The notes beneath the pieces were generated by a model. The model searched no databases. It had not been told where the DNA came from and saw only the letters and a program-made list of their open reading frames with translations. Position numbers and translations under genes: made by a program. From Stictocephala bisonia (lineage: Eukaryota > Arthropoda > Insecta > Hemiptera > Membracidae), in NCBI GenBank assembly GCA_035578905.1, contig JAQJVL010000304.1:864501-928500 (forward strand): DNA of 64,000 bases, given 5' to 3'. Below, piece after piece: positions 44,051 through 56,520 of this stretch; positions within the stretch are counted from its first letter, which is position 1, and each line of letters starts with the position of its first letter.

Positions 44051-45139
44051 AATTTGATCTGTGGTTTCAAATTACGAACCTAACTGACATGTATAAACAC
44101 GATTTTAATGTATAAACTTACGTTAAGTTTGGTTAAAAAATGTGAATTAGGCATATCTTAAAATCTCAGATCTATTATAACAGTATGATGACACTTGGCT
44201 TTATAAAACTGTAAAAAATAATAATAATTTATAAGGAAAATAATTGTGTGTGATCATAAACAGTTTTTCAACAATATATGAGATTTTTGTATATTTATGA
44301 ATGGATGATTTATGAATGAATTAATTAATTTCACGCATCCAAATAATATAAATGAACATAGCAGATATCTTAGGACAAAGTAAAAATACAAAGGATACAA
44401 AAATTAACAGTTACGAATAAATGCTGATTGGACAAAATAATACATCGATATATATATATATCGACGTTTTTACTATCTATGAATTATTCTTTAAGCTCGA
44501 GCCATTTCAAATCATAATTTAAATTTCAAAGTGATACTGTCACAAACTAGTTATGATAATATTTGAATACAACTTTACCAAATACGTAGAAATGGGAATT
44601 TGTTTCGAGCTTTAAAGTCAGTTAAGCATTGAGCTCAGTCAAATATGTGCTGTTAATATTCAAAGAAGGACTCTATTAAACCTGCGTGCTTCATGCAGTG
44701 TTTGCCAGGATTTAAAAAGGCTTTTAGTGAAGTCGAGTTTTTCCCTTCAAACGTTAGGCGGATAATCCCTAAGGGCAAACAACATATGGTAAATATACTG
44801 TGTAGCCTCTGATCCTAGGCTACAATGTACCTAATGTACGAAGAATCGAATAGAAAATAAATAGGCAACTGTTAACAAATAAACGTTATTCGATAAATGT
44901 ACAAATTGTGAAAGATAGTTTTAATAGATAGTATATATTACAGATATTTTTTTATGACCCTTAATTGTTTTGATGGAAAGATAATAACAGTGAAGTCACT
45001 GAAAACAAATGTATTACAGTTAAGTTACAAAATAAAAAATAAACATTACGGTTATTATTGAAGTTTGCAATAATTTAATACCCATCAACCTATATATGCA
45101 TGGAGAATCAGTTATATTGATTTACATGTCCATATATCT
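44051..45139. other. AT-rich non-coding stretch
   Basis: An AT palindrome, ATCGATATATATATATATCGA, lies around 44444-44464. No gene seen. Confidence 0.4.
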
Positions 45140-45525
45140 ATACGACCCACTCACTCACCAACACATACAGTGGTATTGACCCACTCACTCACCCACACAT
45201 ACAGTGGTATTGGAATACACTTACATAAGATAGAGCCACCCATCCACCAATACGTGTACAGATATACTGATACAGCCGCCTACCCATATCCATACAGTGG
45301 TATTGACACACCCACACACTCATATAATTAGATAATAAATAAAAACCCACTCATCCATACACGTACAGATATCGAACAAGTCACCTAACACTATCCATAC
45401 AGTAGTATTGACACACCCACACACTCATATAATTAGATAATATATAAATACCCACTCATCCATACACGTAAAGATATCAAACAAGTTGCCTATCCATATC
45501 CATACAGTGGTATTGATTGGTATTG
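45140..45525 (-). repeat. Decayed G4 minisatellite with a 125-bp secondary period
   Basis: Starts with units like 'gacccactcactcaccaacacatacagtggtatt' (36-bp family, C-rich strand). A composite block then repeats about every 125 bp: 'acacacccacacactcatata', 'attagataata', 'cccactcatccatacacgta' and 'aagatatc.aacaagt'. A second-order repeat has therefore arisen from the decayed minisatellite. Confidence 0.75.
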
Positions 45526-45569
45526 TTATTGATATTCATATTCATATCGGTAAGTAAATGGAGTGATTT

Positions 45570-46030
45570 TATATAGATTTAAATTAATTTAAATTAGTTT
45601 TAAATTGTTTTAAATCAATTTAATAGAATTTTAAAAGAAATGAACATGAAAATTATGTATCCTAACTAAATATGTAACAAGGATTACATCAAGACCAAAT
45701 CATTAATTTTACGACCTCTATAGGAAGCATTCCTATCAGCCATAAAATATTAATGTGCTACAATTACGAGGTTTTAAATAATAATGGTGTAAATGTAATG
45801 TATGCTAAAAACTAATTAAAATTCCAGTACTTATTTGTTCCAACTAAGATAATAATCAATAAAACTTATAATAAAATTTTTAAATTTATATTAAATAACG
45901 CACAATTAAATAATAAAAACGATGGTATGATTTGAGTTTTCAAAGGCCTTTTAGTTTCTTAGAAAACCGACATTCAAACTCGAGTGCACATGATTTCTGC
46001 ACCAGCAGTTGAGTTTAAACATCTGTTATA
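45570..46030 (+). repeat. Old direct duplication, copy B
   Basis: Partner of 43540-44050; see there. It directly follows the decayed minisatellite, which copy A lacks. Confidence 0.75.
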
Positions 46031-47706
46031 AATCTAATGATAATTCAATCAATAAATAGAAGGCACTAATGTTTAAACCAATTTAATGTTTCGTCTCACA
46101 ATGCAAGTAACAAGTTTTATTTTAGTCATATATATTTTTATCAAAGATAAAAGAAAACAAACACTGATTGTTAGTGCATTTAAAGAAAGTTGCTCTTTAA
46201 AATATTATAAATCAACAATTATTAGGCTCAGATTATTTAAATTCCGACTAAGTTTCAAGAATATAGTTTTTTATACTATGCATAATTCCTGAAATGTTTA
46301 CCTTTACTTGCTTGATTTCTTGTAACCGTTCTTTATGTTAGAGCAAAGCCCCCGATACCATTGATTAACGTATCGTGTCCCAAAAATACACAGATATATA
46401 GTTTCAGCTATCCCATTGTGGCTTGTGTGGCTAAAAACAATGATTTATTGACTAACATAGGGTCTTTTAACAAAACTACCTCGAAACTGATATATATATA
46501 TATATATCGACAATCTAAAATGTTATACCATTATTATCTTAGTTTATAATGCCATGATTTCAATTCTATAAACATCAAAAATAATTTTTGTTCAGTAGTA
46601 TGTAATTGTATAATCGAAAGATTATTTTTTAAGTATATTGTGCTAACACATAAATAACCAGGTTAGGATAAGGTCGTGTTTACTCTCCTAAGGACATTCA
46701 TGCTTTTCTTTAAACTTTTCATAAACTCAAATATGTATAAATTTGGGAGAGAAATGTTGCCTTCAGTGACAGATTGAAAACTAGGTAAAAATTGAATTAT
46801 TTTTATCTTGTTAAAAATTGAAACGATATAATAGTAATCTCGATCTTGAAGTTCTTAACCGAATGTATTATAACTTTATAGTATTAATGGAATAAGCACA
46901 GTACGTATTAGATTTTAATGTTTGAAGCTTATACAAAAAAGGTTACATCTCCAAACAACCCAAATAAATTAATTGTCAAAATGTTTAGATTGTTTAAATT
47001 CTTTAATTTCAAACGAATATTATTTTCACATTTTAAAGAGTATATGTTATTTATTTTCATGACGATAGGATTTAAGTACAATTGACTTTTGGAATAAATA
47101 AGTCCTTCAGTCATCGATTCACTGGGAAAATAAGAATCGATAAATAACAGATACACTTTTCACAGACCAATATTCCCGTAAAGAAGGGAGATGTGTGATA
47201 AATGAATAAGCTGTTACAGACTTTTCTATTTTATAGTTATTATTTTACACCGCTAAAGTACGGATATAATATAATAATAGTAATAATAACACAATGTAAA
47301 ATAATAACAAATTCAAACTTTTTGTAAAAAATGTTAATAAGAATCGTTCCTTTCGATTGAAAATGAAAAGTATTTTTTCACATTTTCGATTCAGTAGCAT
47401 TTCTTCAATTATGTTTCAACTTTTCATTTTTTTTTTTTTTTTGTAATCATATAATAATGTATATGTATTATTTTATACCTAGTATGTTCATTCATGTTCA
47501 TGTGAGTGTTAGTGTATATTTCTTTCTCAACTTAAATTACGTTTAACTTCATTTAATACGTTTCATATGAAATTTATTAAGTAGTAATCTTGTATGTTAT
47601 ATACAACATGTGTCAATATATCATTGATTTAAAACTAGATCAATTAACTTAAAGATTTTGGGATTTTTAAAATACAAAACTGAGTCAATATAATGTTAAG
47701 GCACAA
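46031..47706. other. AT-rich non-coding stretch
   Basis: Small hairpins only: CGATAC / GTATCG at about 46353-46375 and an AT run at 46488-46507. No gene seen. Confidence 0.4.
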
Positions 47707-47890
47707 TAATACCGGAGCGACTGCTGCTACAGAGCAAAGGTGATCGCTTGCCACGCAGTCGGACCGGGACTTATTACCAGTGTGACCATAACAGATTTTA
47801 TTCCTGTGTCACTCCAGTTGTTCGGAATAGTCCAGTGAGCCTAAAAAACAAAATGGACTCACCTAACCGGGAAAAGGGAACTGTGCCCTT
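47707..47890. other. Compact GC-rich islet with several potential stems
   Basis: Isolated in AT-rich DNA. Stem 1 pairs AATACCGGAGCGACTGC (47709-47725) with GCAGTCGGACCGGGACTTATT (about 47755-47775). Further possible stems are AGTCCA/TGGACT (about 47830-47857) and GGG/CCC near 47872-47888. It might be a structured RNA gene, a retropseudogene of one, or a MITE. It matches no snRNA, tRNA or rRNA I can recall. Confidence 0.3.
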
Positions 47891-48474
47891 AATTTGATAT
47901 CCCTTCATACTAAAATACATAAGAATTTCAACTAATTAATAACAACAAATAGACAACATTTATTTTTATAAAATTAGTTTGTAGTTTGTTTGTAATACTT
48001 CCTTTAAGATAAATGCATTTGTAGAAGATTTCCAAGATATGATTTGCACATACATAGGTTGAAAATTCATGAATAACTATGTTGCTTTAAAAATGTTTTA
48101 ATAAACCTAGTTGTTATATATATATATTTTTTTTAATTTGTTGTTTGTAATGTAATTTAAAGAGTGTATGCAACTGACTAAGAAAAGTTCGTAACTTTTT
48201 ATTTGTGTTCATAAATACCTATGTGAAAACTACTGAATTTCACTAGTAATATTTAAAATTATCACAGACTAAATTGGTTTAGGCATGCTTTTCATAGTTG
48301 ACAGTAACTTAAGACAATTATTAATTAAAAAAAAAGTTTATTGTTAAGTGACGTATTACTTAAATTGAACTATTACTCAGTTACGGCTTTTCGTCGAAGT
48401 TTGCTATAGAAAAAACCATTAAAAACGCATAGTTTTGAGTTAATAAAATGTAGTCTGCATTTGATGCAAAATAA
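47891..48474. other. AT-rich non-coding stretch
   Basis: No feature seen. Confidence 0.35.
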
Positions 48475-48633
48475 TCAGTAAAACCCTCCAGGAGGCTTTT
48501 GTTGACTTTCAGGGCTGGCTCTCTGAGACCTTTTATCTCGGCATATTTCTGTTTGCTCTGGGTCCTCAAAGTTTGGGTTTCGGACGTCCCTTGTGTCTAT
48601 AAACTCTTCCATTACGTCTTTGTGGTCGATCAT
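48475..48633 (-). CDS. Possible small coding exon or decayed gene, 52 codons
   Basis: On the minus strand an ATG (48631-48633) opens MIDHKDVMEEFIDTRDVRNP, continuing with a polar, acidic then Ser/Gln/Pro-rich sequence to a TGA (48475-48477). Composition is balanced and unlike the Phe/Ile/Lys/Asn-rich noise frames nearby. A TAA lies two codons before the ATG, so it is either a complete tiny gene, a first exon, or a fragment. Another frame on the same strand (48381-48569) is also open. The product is not recognised, and a transposon origin is possible. Confidence 0.25.
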   Translation of the reverse strand: MIDHKDVMEEFIDTRDVRNPNFEDPEQTEICRDKRSQRASPESQQKPPGGFY

Positions 48634-51600
48634 TCTTTAATCATAAGTATGTATTATTTAGGTCCTACAAATGTAAGTATCAGGATGCACTGAATAATCT
48701 TTCTCTTAGGAGTTTTCAAATTAAAGTTGTTTTATATTTAGAAATATTTTAAAAAATCAAATTAATTACTGTATGGATACTGTTCTCTCTCTAGGATTAA
48801 ATTTTACCATTAGCTGAAATCTATAACTACTCCTTAGGTTTATGAGACTTTACACTGACTTCAACAACAACAACTTTGCCAAAGTGAAAATTTATCAAAT
48901 TCCATTTTTAGTGCATATTCTACTATGTCTTAACCCTGCACTAAACTTTTAAGACATAAGAGTCATGCGTATAAAACTCCGTATTTATGTTTAAGAGCCC
49001 CACTCTATGTATCTACAAGGGTTTTACTACTCATAACATTGTTGTAAATGACTGAGGACTTACTCTGACCATGCACCCAACATACATGTTGTATACAATG
49101 GACCCTCCCACCCAATGAGTGCTTATGACTCATCATGTACCAGTCTAATAACATAAACATTATCACCATGTTCACGTTACAACCTCAGAACTCATATCTG
49201 TTTTACTAATTTTGAGAAGTTTTACCGCATTACCCTTTGTTGACTTTCAATGGTAATGCGGGGTAATGACATTAATTCAACACTGAATATGTAGTGAAGA
49301 GCACTCACCCCACTAAACAGCATTAAAGTCATAATGAAATATAATGTCATATTTACTTAACAAACTTGAACCACCATTATAGTGAAATTCACTTAACATT
49401 TCATTAAATTAATATTAAATTTAATCAGTATTCAATGTGTTATAGTTGCCTTTTTATCGTGTAAATATATTTCGTAGTCTTACAAATATTTTGGGAGTCC
49501 ACTCGCCGCTATATGAAATTATAATCTATATTATTCTCATGTACAACATAAAAATACAATATAAGACAAAACATTTTAAATGTACAGATGTAAAAAAATT
49601 TTAGGTAAAATAATTTCTTTCTTAATAAAATGTCATGATTTTATTTGAATTCTTTATTCTTTATTAAAAAGAGAATTCTGTACCTATAAGTTATGTTTTG
49701 CTATTGTTCGCTTACTTTTAAAGTTAATCTATTTGTATGTAGATAAGATGTTCATTGTTTCTTTCTTGTTTAGTATAATTTAATTAGTTTAGTATGATTA
49801 CTTTCTTTATGAAATACGGTTAAAAATACACAAAATGGATGTTAAACTGTCTTAATCATGCTTCCTCAAAACTCTATTATATTTTAAACTAGCCGACAGA
49901 CCTTGCTACGTCACAGAGATTCTCTGCACTTTCTTAACTCTTCCCCATGATTCTCTCTAAATTATCTCATCAATATAAAAACCCAGCCTTCTCCCGGATA
50001 ACAAAGTTTTACCGTCTAGACAATCCTAGTTAAGGGGGATACAAAGGAGTCCAATTATGTCACAGTTAGTAGAAATTACCTTAAATATTTCACTTGTTTT
50101 CTTTTTTCTTTTTTATGTAGTATCTGCTCTTCGTAATCAATTATTAAATTACATAAATAAATAATTCCAAAGTTACTCTTATGGAGATAAGGGAGAAATG
50201 AAAGACTGTACACCCCTTAGGAATGGATTTTGAGAAACCATTTATTAATGGATCTGTATGATACAAAAGCTAACATTCCGTCACATTTTTATCAAAATTT
50301 GTTCAGTGGTTTTGGAATATTCTTGATGACTGAGTTTAATGATTTTATATATATTAAGATTATCAAGTAAGTATACGATAAAAAAAACTTGTTGAACTAT
50401 TTTGTGTTATATAGTTACATAAAGTATATAAAAAAGTAATTATAGTTTGTTATAATTACTAAAATTGACTAAATGTATATATATATTTTTAACATAACTT
50501 AATTTAAATTAAAGTAAATAATTTAAAGTAATTACAAGTAAATAAACACATGACTCAGTATGAGTTAAGAGAAAACTAATTAAACGTTCTCAGAAACCCA
50601 CTTGTGTAAACATTAGCTACTTCGTGATAGAGGATTTGGTTCTCAACTAAAACAGATTAAATAAACTGTAGGATATTGATGTTACTAACAACATATTTAT
50701 ATGAAAGTTAACTTAAGAACGTATAACTTATCCATTAACATTACATTTATATCTACGTGTTCTCTTTATTTAAGTTCTTAAAATAGGCTTTTATGTTTTT
50801 TGTTTTTTTCAAAATGAAGCTATGTTTGCAATTGTGTAGGCTTACAACTACTTTTGTTAATTAATTTGCATTATAAAATTTTGTGGAATTACAGATAGGT
50901 TTTTGTTGTATAATAAACTTTGTATTATCTATATTTTCAAATTATCAAGTCACTAAATAGGCTGTTAAACTATCAAAACTATAATTAATACTATATCGTA
51001 CTTGCATTTACTAAAAAAAATAGTAAATATTGCACAAAATAAATAGCTAAAAAACAATCACAATTGAAAAAAAAATAATTGTGGTATTATAAATCGAAAA
51101 TAAAATTCTATATAGAGAAACATCAATAATTTTAAAATTTATGTTTAGGGTGGAAAGGAATAAACAAAACAAACTTTAAACTGCTAATAATGTATAATGC
51201 GCATCAATCAATTGCAAAGTTTATCATGATACACACTTTTCCATATAATTAACTTGCAAATCAGGTTTTTAAATAATATGGTAGACGATAGTGTATTTGA
51301 TATCCAGTTAATACCAAACGATATAATTGTATGTTCAGGCAACTGTAATACCACACAACAACATGCATTGTCAATGATACACAAGTGTTCGAATACAACA
51401 ATATTGTTTATGAAAGGCCTCACAGACGGTTTAATTATAGGTTTAAAATCCAGTTATGTAACATTATAGTATGATAATAATAATAACAACAACAAGCTTT
51501 ACTATCAAATGAAACATAAATGTTGCCTTTCGTAAAGTTTATTTTTGAAACACGTTGAGAATATTAACAATAGTATCCTCATTTAGTCCAATCGTCTTTA

Positions 51601-51941
51601 ATCACTCATAATTAAACGTATATGACTTGACTATTAAAGAATAATAAAGAATAAAAATTACCAGCCAAAATGGCTGGATATGAATAACAATGAAATGAAT
51701 AAAGATAATTATAGCATAAAGACTTTACATGTTTGATGTTGTAAACATATTTTTAATCTTAAAATTGTTTATAATATAGTGCAGTGATAAAGTTATGTTG
51801 AAAATTTGTATTTTTACCAAAAAACATTTGTTAAATGTTTATACAATAGTTAGTAATTTATATTTAAATTAAGGACCAAAATAGACCAAATTTAGAGAAA
51901 TAATACATTTCAAGATAATTACTATCAACTCACGATGGTGG
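48634..51941. other. AT-rich non-coding stretch
   Basis: At 49894-50060 a GC-richer piece begins CTAGCCGACAGACCTTGCTACGTCA and includes a CAGAGA/TCTCTG hairpin. It looks like a transposon end but I cannot classify it. Other open frames are short and AT-biased. Confidence 0.35.
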
Positions 51942-52058
51942 CTACAGTTTCAGTAAACGAGGTCCTGAGTTACTTAACACTAAACCACGCGAGGAACGTT
52001 CTCCTGCTGATCCACACTTCCCGTTCAAGGCACGTCCATGTAATTGCCATTTATCTTG
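51942..52058 (-). CDS. Possible terminal exon on the minus strand
   Basis: On the minus strand a good acceptor (TTTTATCTCCTGTAG, ending at 52059) precedes 38 in-frame codons, beginning QDKWQLHGRALNGKCGSAGE, and a TAG at 51942-51944. The block is GC- and CpG-richer than its flanks. The plus strand is also open here (51935-52144, from an ATG), so coding on either strand is unproven. The protein is not recognised and there is no partner exon. Confidence 0.2.
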   Translation of the reverse strand, partial: QDKWQLHGRALNGKCGSAGERSSRGLVLSNSGPRLLKL

Positions 52059-52144
52059 CTACAGGAGATAAAATTGAATTGAAAACCATCATTTGCCTGA
52101 CAGGGTGTTTTATTACTTGTAGTAAATCTATTTCAATTGATTGA

Positions 52145-53315
52145 ATTTGGCAAATCAATAAAATCTTACATTTTTCAAGAATTAAATAATGTCTTTAAAT
52201 ACTATAAATTAAAATATATAGATAAGCAAAACCAAGATCATTCTCTAGTTCATGAAAATACAAAAATAATATTACTGTTAATCACTATAAATTGAATTCG
52301 AAGTTTTATAAATAGAATTCATGTTCAGATACGAGGCAAGTTGGATTTAGTGGTTGTTACATTTAGGTGAAAATTTTGGGAATAAATATACTTTATTGGA
52401 TCTTAAAGCAATACCGATAGTGTCTATAACGTATAATAAATCCAAACAATTTGTATTTCAAAATGAATATTTCAGTCAGGTGTCACAAGCAATAATAAGA
52501 GATTATTTACCCTAACTATAAGTTATTTTTAAGTAAATAATTCTATAAAAATATCACAACAATTCTATTGTCATTCCTTTCAGTCTCATATCAATAATAT
52601 TGCTAGAAAATCTAGAACCACGCGTTTAGATATTATTATAGTGGGTATATCTATTCACAATTTAATTCACATATTTGCTAGGTTAAAGAGATAGAATAAT
52701 GCAATTTTTATTAGTATTAAAGCCGAACTAACAATACCGAGGATACAGGCATAAGCTGTACTTAGCTCACCAGTTTACACAGACAGAATCTCTGTACTTG
52801 AACATTATTAAATGAGTGAAATCCTGACCATCGGCTTAGTCGAATGTTAAAATCCTCAACCCGGTATTTATCAGTTCGAAGCTTTAACCAACACGCCAGA
52901 AAGCCACTACAGAATTCGTAATCGTATAATCCTATTATGTATACAAATGCTTATAAGGCTATAGACACAATTTTATATTTTCCTAAAGCATTAATAAACT
53001 ACTTTAAATTTTAAGCAACGCCATCAATTATATGCAAAATCAAAATGCATAAAAGAACCTTGATAAAAATCAAAATGGTACATGAGTGGACCTGTAAAAT
53101 ACGAGTATCATGAAAACAAAACCAATAGTCTGTCCGGCCATTTTTATTTACTGTAATGTAATATTTAATTGTAGCAAATCTAATAGTGTTATTTTTTCTT
53201 CAAATTACTCTGTATATCTGTAAAACTGGTGGTTATTGAGCCAAATAAATATTATTAAAAATATTACTTTCAGTGCTTTTAAGAAATATCGTACACTTTT
53301 TGGGAATAGATATCA
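52145..53315. other. AT-rich non-coding stretch
   Basis: A slightly tRNA-like patch at 52826-52915 is too weak to call. No gene seen. Confidence 0.35.
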
Positions 53316-53528
53316 TAACAACTGAACGTGTAAGAGTGGGTGGGAGGGACATAGCTAGTGAACGTGTAAGGGTGGGAGAGATGGTCATAACTACTGTTCG
53401 TGTAAGGGTAGGTGGGAGGGTCATAACTACTGAACGAGTAAAGGTGGGTGGGAAGGACATAACTAATGTACGTGAAAGGGTGGGTGGGAAGGACATAATC
53501 ACTGTATGTGAAAAGGTGGCGGGAAGAT
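53316..53528 (+). repeat. 36-bp minisatellite, diverged branch
   Basis: Six units of 36 bp such as GAACGTGTAAGAGTGGGTGG plus GAGGGACATAACTACT. Compared with the main family, the G tract is interrupted (GTGGGTGGGAGGG) and the flank reads CATAACTACTGAACGTGTAA. All units are in phase at 36 bp. Both strands are open as an artefact. Confidence 0.85.
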
Positions 53529-55395
53529 AGTCAAAAAATACAAGCTGGCGTTCATATTGAACTGGATAAACGTATAAAGTTCAGATATATTAAATAACGA
53601 GATCAGTTCGTTTACATATTTGCTTTTATCTCTACACCTGTTGTTTTCCAAATAACACAACAAACAAGAGTCTGCCCAGTATTAATACAGTAGTGTTATT
53701 TGTTTTGCAAGAAAATAGTGTCTTCCGTTACTTAGTCTTATTCCAAGTAAACATAAATACTTTGTACAGGCAACAGGTTACTAAACAGCTGTTTGCTTTT
53801 CAGAGCTATTTTATTTCGTTTTAACAACCCAATCCAATTGATATGTTTGGCGCTGAGTCGATTTTCAGTTTAAAAAAATATTTATTAGGAAAGTCAAATA
53901 AGGCGAAGATGAGCTTAACTAAATAAAACTATACTTATAAATACAATTTAGATTATTGCAAATATAATTTGTTTTATATTGAATATTTAAGTTGGTTTTG
54001 CTTTTGCAATCGAGAAGGAAATTGGCATGAAAAATGTGTAATCTTTATTGGCTTTTATTTAATTTCACAAATAAATCGAGGCAAAGATAAATGCAATAAG
54101 ATTACTCCCATAGGTCAGGCTTGTGCATTATAATCATGTATTGATAAAAGAATGCTTGATTGGGTTTTGTTGTAATAATATACCCTCAACAATAAAACTA
54201 ACAGATTGCAAGTTAAATAATATTTCATATTATTTCCTTGCTATATATAATTATTAATAATGAGATTGGCGAGTTTTAAAACTGTCATTTACTAGATTAA
54301 TTTCATACATAATTCGAAAGATCTTTGATATAGAAATATAAATAAAAGATCATTCAGCACTAATAGGCACAAATAATTATAAAATGCTCTGCGTCAAATC
54401 ATAGAATTAATAAATATACATACACACACGAAAAATGCCTTTGATTTGTCAATAGAGATTAATAATTGTAGGATAATTGATCATTTCCACTGTCGCTGAG
54501 CATTAATTTATCACGGGAACAAGCAGCATAATGTTTTCATTTCTGAACTTCATAAAACATGTTGCATGCGTAATGTTGCGATACGAAATTGTGGTATAAT
54601 GAGTACGGGGCTCAACGAGAACGTGTAAACACACATGAACTATCGTATCTCCAGGAGAGCTGAATTCTCCAGCTGAAATACTTTTCACAAATGTTGGTGA
54701 GAGAATAAATTAGAAATGTCCTTCCTTTGACATTTTAATAACCTCTTTGAAAACATAAAATAGATTTATCTACAGTATAAGTAATATTGGTGAGTTACAA
54801 GCATTCTAAACAAGGTCGAAATGTTTCTTTTGTCATCTCCCTTTTACAAAACATCTAGGACGTAACCAACTTTGTTCAACAACTGGTTATATGGACTTTT
54901 TATAGAAAAAATACCCACCACAATGGTACAATCCATCACAACAGAGCTTTAACTAACACTGAACAACGAGGGTTAAGGAATAAGTGAGAGCAAGCATGAA
55001 CCTATATGAGTCTACCATCACGTGCACGTTTTGATATAATGGCATCATGTGTTTGCAGCTTGTCCTGTGTTCCCAGCTTCAAGACACAATTTAACATTTA
55101 CTCATATGCATATAAAATAATTATAGTTGCAACCGACAATAACCACGTAAGTTAAAAAAAGTATTAATATAAAGTTTAAAAACCATGTATGTGTTAAGAT
55201 TAAGCTCTATTTTTTTATTTATTTTTTGTTTACATGTTATACAATCAAATATTTCATACAATATATTGACAAATTCTCTATAAAACGCCTTAAACAAAGT
55301 CGTGCTAAGCAAATCGTATAAAATGATGTATAATTATAAAGATTTGGCTTATTAACTCGCTTCCTATGTAAAAAAGGCCACTTTTTTATCTACGT
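53529..55395. other. AT-rich non-coding stretch
   Basis: No gene or repeat recognised. Confidence 0.35.
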
Positions 55396-55706
55396 CATCC
55401 CTGTGCGTACATTGTGTATTGCAGTAAAGGTGTGTAGTTAGCTACAGGCTGTTGTGTGGTGGAATTTATTACACACGCTGTGATGAGATTCTCTCGTTGT
55501 ACATAGAGGCAATCACTGACTTAGTGGATATTACGTGATTACACTCTATTTGCATGCGTCATCAGTGTGCGTACATTGTGGGATTGCAGTAAAGGTGTGC
55601 AGTTAGCTACAGGCTGTTGTGTGGTGGAATTCATTACACACGCTGTGATGAGATTCAGTCGTTATACAAAGAAGCAATCAACGACTTAGTGGACATTTCG
55701 TGGTTA
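55396..55706 (+). repeat. 164-bp tandem duplication
   Basis: Two adjacent copies aligned at GTGCGTACATTGTG (55403 and 55567). They share 'gcagtaaaggtgtg', 'agttagctacaggctgttgt', 'acacacgctgtgatgagatt' and 'acttagtgga'. A dozen or so differences suggest moderate age. GC-richer than its surroundings. Non-coding as far as I can see. Confidence 0.9.
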
Positions 55707-55994
55707 TCTTATAGTGAAATACTGCATAGGCAGATTCAACATTGAAATTTGTGTTGATAGTGTTTCACTTATATATTATGGTCAACAAATTGAACACTAA
55801 ATAGATAATTATGTACACTTTAGGGTTTGTTATGTTAATTTATTGTAGTTCTTCCTTTTTCAATAAGGGTCTTTGCTTACATTTGGATTTAAATAGACCT
55901 AACGTAAAGCATTATTAGGTTACTTATCTGATATATATTCTAAGATCAGTTTTAATATGTTTTAGGTTACAAATCTTTTATCATCAGTATGTGG

Positions 55995-56115
55995 TCTCCC
56001 TTAATATCACTGTACGTGTATGGTATGGTGGGTGGGTTGGTCAATTTTACTGTACGTGTATTTCAATTTTACTGTACGTGTATGGGTGGGCGTGTAGGTC
56101 AATACCATTGTACAA
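55995..56115 (+). repeat. 36-bp G4 minisatellite, short block
   Basis: About three units with ACTGTACGTGTAT. One unit has lost its G tract (gtatttcaattttactg) and the last reads GGGTGGGCGTGTAGG. Confidence 0.8.
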
Positions 56116-56309
56116 GCAACAGTTGGGAGTTCTTTGGTGCTGGAAGAGGTCTAAGTATCTGATAAATATTACTAAGTTCATGAAATAAGATATCGTTTAG
56201 TGGCCTTGACCGGAGGGTTCCAGATAACAGTGTCAAGTAACATCGAGTGTGTTGTTCCTTGTATGGATGACCGACCGATCCTCACAGGTAAAATTAAATA
56301 AAAAAATTT

Positions 56310-56520
56310 AAGAATGTCTGATTATAACAAGTGAAGTTAGGACTAAAAGCTATTTTCAACAATGAACCTGAGGACTAACGCTTTAAAGGTGACTTCCGAA
56401 CTACCACCTGTGAACAGGGAGGTAGGCTGCGTGCAAGGACCGGGATCAGCGTTAGTCCTCAGGTTCATTATTGAAAATAGCTTTTAGTCCTAACTTCACT
56501 TGTTATAATCAGACATTCTT
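56310..56520. repeat. Near-perfect inverted repeat, 73-bp arms
   Basis: Arms 56310-56382 and 56448-56520 match at 72 of 73 positions, with a 65-base loop. A weaker A-rich extension lengthens the pairing to about 56286-56545. The loop contains a further small stem (CTACC / GGTAG). The arms contain no reading frame of note. Such tightly matched arms indicate a recent foldback element or ongoing arm correction. Confidence 0.97.

Noticed and set aside
49894..50060. Helitron 3' end (CTAG on the minus strand)
   Set aside because: A CTAGT-type end and a hairpin exist nearby, but hairpin spacing and the rest of a Helitron are not evident.
52826..52915. tRNA-like patch on the minus strand
   Set aside because: Only weak A/B-box resemblance, with no second copy in the window.
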